This document shows, piece after piece, positions 59,812 to 64,000 of a stretch of DNA of 64,000 nucleotides (position 1 is its first letter; the number at the start of each line of letters is the position of its first letter). Below the pieces are notes generated by a model. It did not search any database and was not told where the DNA came from. It worked only from the letters and a program-made list of their open reading frames with translations. The DNA comes from Variovorax sp. S12S4. GTDB lineage: Bacteria > Pseudomonadota > Gammaproteobacteria > Burkholderiales > Burkholderiaceae_C. Where the stretch lies: the NCBI RefSeq assembly GCF_023195515.1, contig NZ_JALPKR020000002.1, positions 1,775,001 to 1,839,000 on the forward strand. Direction: 5' to 3'. The translations under genes and the position numbers were made by a program.

Positions 59812-62136
59812 ATGGTCAAGCGTGCGGGTGTCGATGTCGTGGCTGCTGCGGTACGCGGGCAGGCATTGCCGTCGCCCGGGCTCAAGGGCGCGCCGGTGCT
59901 CGAGCTCATGTGCTCGCACTTCGTGCTCACGCTCGCCGCCAAGCAGGGGCCGCGCTTCAACGTGCGCCGCGACATCAACGGCCTGCTGTCGCTCACCGGC
60001 CGCCACCTGGTGTGGCCCGTTGCGGTGCTGCAGCGGCTGCGCGAATTTCTCGGCCGCCGCTGCGCGGGCAACGAGGCCTGGAAAGGCGTGGAAGATTTCG
60101 ACGGCCGCACCCTGCTCGAGCGGCACGGCGTGTGGCGCGGCCCGTATGAAGAAGGCACGCTCTTCTTCTACCTGGACGAATACGCCAAGGACCACCCCAA
60201 GGACCTGCTCTCTGTGCTGGCCGTCACGCGCGACTGGCTCACGCATGCGCTGCGCAAGCAATCGACGCTGGTCGAAAAGAACATCGATGCGCTCGCGGGC
60301 CTCTTGCAGCTCAACAAGGCCGAGCGCGCGCTGCTGCTCTACGGCACGCTCGCGCGCTACCAGCGCGACCTGCGTTCGCTGCTGGTCGAGTTCAAGGTCA
60401 ACAATGCGCCCGAAGCCTATGCGGCCATTGCCGACATTGCGGGCGTCAATGCGAGCGAAGTGGGCGAGGCATTGCGCGCGGGCTCGCGGCTCGAGCGCAT
60501 CGGCCTGGTCGAAAACCTGATTTCCGAGCACAACATCACCGACCTGGCCGACCTCATGAAGGTCAGCGAAAAGCTGCCGCCGGTGCTGATGCGCGAGTAC
60601 CGCGACCACAACGAACTCATGGCCGTGTTCACGCGGCCATCGGCCAAGAGCACGCTCACCACGCACGATTTTTCTTTTGTACAAGAAGACGCGCAGATGC
60701 TCGTCACGCTGCTGCGCGCCGCGGTGGCGCGCAAGGAGCCCGGCGTCAACGTGCTGCTCTACGGGCCGCCCGGCACCGGCAAGACCGAGCTTGCCAAGGT
60801 GGTGGCGCAGGCGGCGGGGCTCGAACTGTTCGAGGTCGAATACGCCGACCGCGACGGCAATTCGCTGAGCGGCCGCGACCGCTATCGTTCGCTGCAGATT
60901 GCGCAGGTGTTCCTCAAGGGCAGTGCGCAGGCCGCGCTGCTGTTCGACGAGGTGGAAGACGTGTTTCCGCCCATCAGCACCGAAGCCGCGCAGTTCATGG
61001 CCCGTGCCGAGCAGATTCCAGCGCCCACCAGCGGCAGCGTGAGCGGCAAGGCCTGGGTCAACCAGATCCTCGAAGCCAACCCGGTGCCCACGCTGTGGGT
61101 GACCAACCGCATCGAGCAGATCGACCCGGCGTTCCGCCGACGCTTTGCGTATCACCTCGAGCTCAAGTCGCCGCCGCCCGGCGCGCGCGAGCAGCTCATC
61201 ATGAAGACGCTTGAAGGCATCGTGGTGTCGGAGGCTTTTACCGCCAAGCTCGCCGAACGCAAGGGCCTCACGCCCGCGCAGATCCGCACCGCGGTGCGCT
61301 TTGCGGGGCTCGCGCAAACCGAGGGCGCATCGATGGAAGCGCTGATCGAGCGGCAACTCAAGAATGCCGACCTCGCGCTTGGCACGCTCGACACCGGCCT
61401 GGGCGAGCGGCGCAGCGTGACCACCTACGACCTCGACATGCTCAATGTCGAAACCCGTTTCGAGATTCCGCGCATCGTGGCGGCCATCAAGGCGCGCGGG
61501 CACGGCACGCTGTGCTTCTACGGCGCGCCCGGCACCGGCAAGACCGCGCTGGCCGAGCACATTGCCAAGGCCATCGGTCGCCCGCTCATCATCAAGCAGG
61601 CCAGCGATCTCATGAGCAAGTACGTCGGCGAAACCGAGCAGAACATGGCCGCCATGTTCAGGGAAGCGGAAGCCGAAAAAGCCGTGCTGCTGCTCGACGA
61701 GGCCGACAGCTTCCTGCAGGACCGGCGCGGCGCGCAGCGCACCTATGAAGTGACCGAAGTCAACGAGATGCTGCAGGGCATGGAGCGCTTCAACGGCGTC
61801 TTCATCTGCACCACCAACCTGCTCGACCGGCTCGACCAGGCGGCGCTCAGGCGCTTCACGTTCAAGATCAAGTTCATGCCGCTCACCGCGGTGCAGCGCG
61901 AGCGCATGTTCATTACCGAGGCACTGGCCGGCGATGCGGCATTGCTCACCGGAGAAATCAAGACGCGCCTGGCACAAATGAGGCAGCTGTGCCCGGGAGA
62001 TTTCGCGGCCGTGAAACGGCAGACGGATATTCTGGCGGTCGATTTTTCGGCCGCCGAATTCCTCGATCAGCTCGAGGCCGAGCACCGCATCAAGCCCGAA
62101 GTGCGCGAATCGCGCGGCATGGGTTTCGTGCAGTAG
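59812..62136 (+). CDS. Tandem AAA-domain ATPase
   Basis: A 774-aa protein. The N-terminal part (about 1-300) is helical and not recognised. The first AAA module has Walker A GPPGTGK (318-324) and Walker B ALLFDEVEDVF; the second has GAPGTGK (571-577) and VLLLDEADSFL. Both have the ATPase core, so this is a two-ring AAA protein, like SpoVK/Cdc48-type ATPases in outline. The ATG 59812 follows GGAGG. A role in protein or complex remodelling is likely; its client is unknown. Confidence 0.85.
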   Translation: MVKRAGVDVVAAAVRGQALPSPGLKGAPVLELMCSHFVLTLAAKQGPRFNVRRDINGLLSLTGRHLVWPVAVLQRLREFLGRRCAGNEAWKGVEDFDGRTLLERHGVWRGPYEEGTLFFYLDEYAKDHPKDLLSVLAVTRDWLTHALRKQSTLVEKNIDALAGLLQLNKAERALLLYGTLARYQRDLRSLLVEFKVNNAPEAYAAIADIAGVNASEVGEALRAGSRLERIGLVENLISEHNITDLADLMKVSEKLPPVLMREYRDHNELMAVFTRPSAKSTLTTHDFSFVQEDAQMLVTLLRAAVARKEPGVNVLLYGPPGTGKTELAKVVAQAAGLELFEVEYADRDGNSLSGRDRYRSLQIAQVFLKGSAQAALLFDEVEDVFPPISTEAAQFMARAEQIPAPTSGSVSGKAWVNQILEANPVPTLWVTNRIEQIDPAFRRRFAYHLELKSPPPGAREQLIMKTLEGIVVSEAFTAKLAERKGLTPAQIRTAVRFAGLAQTEGASMEALIERQLKNADLALGTLDTGLGERRSVTTYDLDMLNVETRFEIPRIVAAIKARGHGTLCFYGAPGTGKTALAEHIAKAIGRPLIIKQASDLMSKYVGETEQNMAAMFREAEAEKAVLLLDEADSFLQDRRGAQRTYEVTEVNEMLQGMERFNGVFICTTNLLDRLDQAALRRFTFKIKFMPLTAVQRERMFITEALAGDAALLTGEIKTRLAQMRQLCPGDFAAVKRQTDILAVDFSAAEFLDQLEAEHRIKPEVRESRGMGFVQ

Positions 62137-62225
62137 ACCGTTGCAGAACACCGCCGTAGAACATCGCGACTGAAAAGCGGCAAACAAGAAAACTGTCCGC
62201 GGCAGCGGACACGAGGAGGGGCTCG

Positions 62226-63820
62226 ATGAATTCACTCGAAGCGAACGCGCGGGAGAAGCCGCGCGCCACCGCCCGTGCGCAAGCCGCATTCGCGCTGGCC
62301 TTCACCGCCTTCGTTCTGGCGGCTTGCGGCGGTGGCGGTGGAGGAGGGGGCGGCGGTGGGCTGCCGATCTTCCTGCCGCCCGCCGCCACGCCCCCGCCAG
62401 CGGCGTCAATGACGACACCATCGTGGCCTCGTCCACCGTGGCCGGCCTGTGCGCCGCGCCGCGCACGGGCACCAACCCCGAGACCGGCACCGCCTACCCC
62501 GACAAGGTCGGCACGCTCACCGACGAAAAGCGCTGGGTGCGCGGCTGGATCGACGAAACCTATCTCTGGTACGGTGAAGTGCCGACCACCCTCAAGGCCG
62601 CCGACTACGCCACGCCGGTCGCCTACTTCAGCGTGCTCAAGAGCCCGGCCCTCACCGCATCGGGCCGCGCGAAGGACCGCTTTCACTACGTGTACGACAC
62701 CGAGCGGTACCGGCAGCTCTCGGAGGCCGGCGTGGCGCCGGGCTACGGCATGGAGTTCGCGTTCGTGCGCAATTCGCGGCCGCGCGACCTGCGCATTGCC
62801 TTCACTGAACCTGGCTCGCCCGCCGCATCAGCCGGTATTGCACGCGGCGCAAAGGTGCTCGAAGTCGATGGCGTCGACGTCATCGAAGGCACCAACACCA
62901 CCGTCATCAACCGCGGCATTTCACCCACCACCATCGGCGAATCGCACACCTTCAAGCTGCAGGAAGGCGGCACCACGCGCACCGTGACGCTGTCGGCCGC
63001 GAGCATCACGCGCACGCCGGTGCAGAACGTGAAGACCATCGACACCGGCAGCGGCCGCGTGGGCTACCTGCTCTTCAACGACCACATCACAACCTCCGAA
63101 GCGCAGCTCATCGATGCGGTCAACCAGCTGAAGGCCGGCAGCGGCATCCAGGACCTGGTGCTCGACATGCGCTACAACGGCGGCGGCCAGCTCAACATCG
63201 CGAGCCGTCTGGCCACCATGGTGTCTTCGCCGGCCGCCACCTCGGGCAAGACCTTCGAGCGCCTTGTCTTCAACGACAAGAACCCGTTTCACCTGACGCC
63301 GGCGCAAACGGTCATTCCGTTCCACGCCAGGAGCCGCTCGGGCGCCGAACTCCCCAGGCTCGGCCTTTCGCAGGTGACGGTGCTGGTCGGCCCCGACACC
63401 TGCTCGGCGAGCGAGTCGGTCATCAACAGCCTGCGCGGCATCGACGTCCAGGTCAACCTCGTCGGCGGGGCCACTTGCGGCAAGCCCTACGGCTTTTCTC
63501 CGCAAGACAACTGCGGCACGAGCTACTTCGCCATCCAGTTCCAGGGCGTCAACGCCAAGAACTTCGGCGACTATGGCGACGGCTTCGCCCCCAGCTGCAC
63601 CATGGCCGACGATTTCGACCATGCGCTCGGCGATCCGGCCGAGGCTCGGCTCGCCGCCGCGCTGGCGATGCGCAACGGCGGCGCATGCCCCGCAACAGCT
63701 TCGACCAAGGCCCTGCCGGGGCTCGAGAAGCCTGAAGCGACCACAGAGCAACCCTACCTGCTCCATCGCACGCCGCTGCGCGAAATCCGCCTGCTCGATG
63801 CCGCGCCGGCCCCGGGCTGA
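62226..63820 (+). CDS. S41-family peptidase lipoprotein, apparently frameshifted near 62400
   Basis: Two frames together encode one protein of about 531 aa. From the ATG at 62226 (preceded by GAGGAGGGG) comes a signal and lipobox (VLAAC), then a poly-Gly run. Near 62390-62410 the frame changes, and ASGVNDDTIVASSTVAGL continues to the stop at 63820. The second part contains a PDZ-like region (AFTEPGSPAASAGIARGAKVLEVDG), the S41 core LVLDMRYNGGGQLNIASRLA and the catalytic Ser region GPDTCSASESVIN. One missing C in the run at 62391-62395 would restore the frame. C-terminal processing-protease-like periplasmic enzyme. Real mutation, sequencing error or slippage cannot be told apart here. Confidence 0.75.
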
Positions 63821-63896
63821 GCGGTCTCGCACCATCACGGTTACTGCTTGAAACCATCCCCTTTACCGCTCTTTCGGCTCGCCTATTAGAGTTCAA

Positions 63897-63920
63897 GCAA
63901 ACGTTTGCGCAATCGTTTGG
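63897..63920. promoter_or_regulatory. Two overlapping LacI-type operators
   Basis: GCAAACGTTTGC (63897-63908, perfect palindrome) and CAATCGTTTG (63910-63919) are AAnCGnTT-type sites of LacI/GalR repressors. They lie 42-65 nt upstream of the gene starting at 63962. Confidence 0.6.
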
Positions 63921-63961
63921 CATTTAGTTCTACATGGCAATACCAACTCAAAGGAGCCGGG

Positions 63962-64000
63962 ATGAAGATTCGGATTCAGCGACGCAAATGGATGGCCGCG
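63962..64000 (+). CDS. Start of a gene cut by the right edge (probably exported protein)
   Basis: Thirteen codons are visible: MKIRIQRRKWMAA. The ATG follows AAAGGAG. The arginine-rich start with RRKWM suggests an export signal, possibly of a sugar-binding protein given the LacI-type operators upstream. The identity cannot be read from this window. Confidence 0.5.
   Translation, partial: MKIRIQRRKWMAA

Noticed and set aside
59758..62289. An 843-codon open frame on the minus strand
   Set aside because: It is antisense to the tandem AAA ATPase, which has intact Walker motifs in the plus frame.

Overview
This is a GC-rich stretch of a betaproteobacterial chromosome, most likely from Variovorax or a close relative in the Comamonadaceae. 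The evidence is the strong G/C third-position bias, the aerobic benzoyl-CoA (box) gene set under a BoxR-type regulator, the many LysR regulators, and several families of GC-rich intergenic hairpin repeats. The assignment is inference; no rRNA gene is present. About 60 protein genes and one tRNA-Gly(GCC) gene are packed tightly, many with 4-nt start/stop overlaps. I see no prophage, IS element, integrase or CRISPR array.

Layout. 1-6.2 kb: start of a BKACE-family gene, a Crp/Fnr regulator with an apparent 1-nt frameshift, a tautomerase, an SDR diverging from a LysR gene, a tannase/feruloyl-esterase lipoprotein and an AraC regulator. 6.2-21.9 kb: the benzoate locus. A minus-strand operon runs DUF4863 - boxD-type aldehyde dehydrogenase - benzoate-CoA ligase - alpha/beta hydrolase - branched-chain-type ABC transporter (SBP, two permeases, two ATPases). 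It diverges from boxR, which is followed by boxC, boxB, boxA and a MaoC-type gene. Together they would import an aromatic acid, activate it to benzoyl-CoA, epoxidise it (BoxAB), cleave the ring (BoxC) and oxidise the aldehyde (BoxD). A TGCA-N6-TGCA operator overlaps the predicted boxC promoter. 21.9-24.3 kb: a glycine-rich heptad-repeat exported protein, an Rrf2 regulator overlapping a thioredoxin-reductase-like flavoprotein, and tRNA-Gly. 24.3-32.6 kb: a TetR-led operon (NMT1/SsuA-type ABC importer, cyclase-family hydrolase, fumarylacetoacetase) diverging from acetoacetyl-CoA synthetase, with two tandem palindromes between. Fumarylacetoacetase makes acetoacetate and the synthetase activates it, so the two arms fit one catabolic unit.

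32.6-45 kb: membrane adenylate cyclase, 2OG-Fe(II) oxygenase, holin-like membrane protein, a LysR gene diverging from glutaryl-CoA dehydrogenase, a CoA-transferase and a VOC protein, a 410-bp non-coding stretch with a long inverted repeat, small hypotheticals, a CopD-like membrane protein, an isocitrate-lyase/PEP-mutase family enzyme, a uracil-DNA-glycosylase family protein and an unrecognised 563-aa protein. 45-54 kb: DUF1127/LysR pair, aliphatic amidase, hypothetical, glutaminase with EamA transporter and flavin reductase, SpmA-SpmB-type fusion, phospholipase-D lipoprotein, metallophosphoesterase. 54-64 kb: a LysR gene flanked by two small genes that share a palindromic promoter element, GTP-dependent PEP carboxykinase, a 50-aa membrane protein, threonine dehydratase, a tandem AAA ATPase, a frameshifted S41 protease lipoprotein, and the start of a gene behind LacI-type operators.

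Two genes (Crp/Fnr near 1.16 kb and the S41 protease near 62.4 kb) each look one base short in a G or C run. Sequencing indels are as likely as real mutations.
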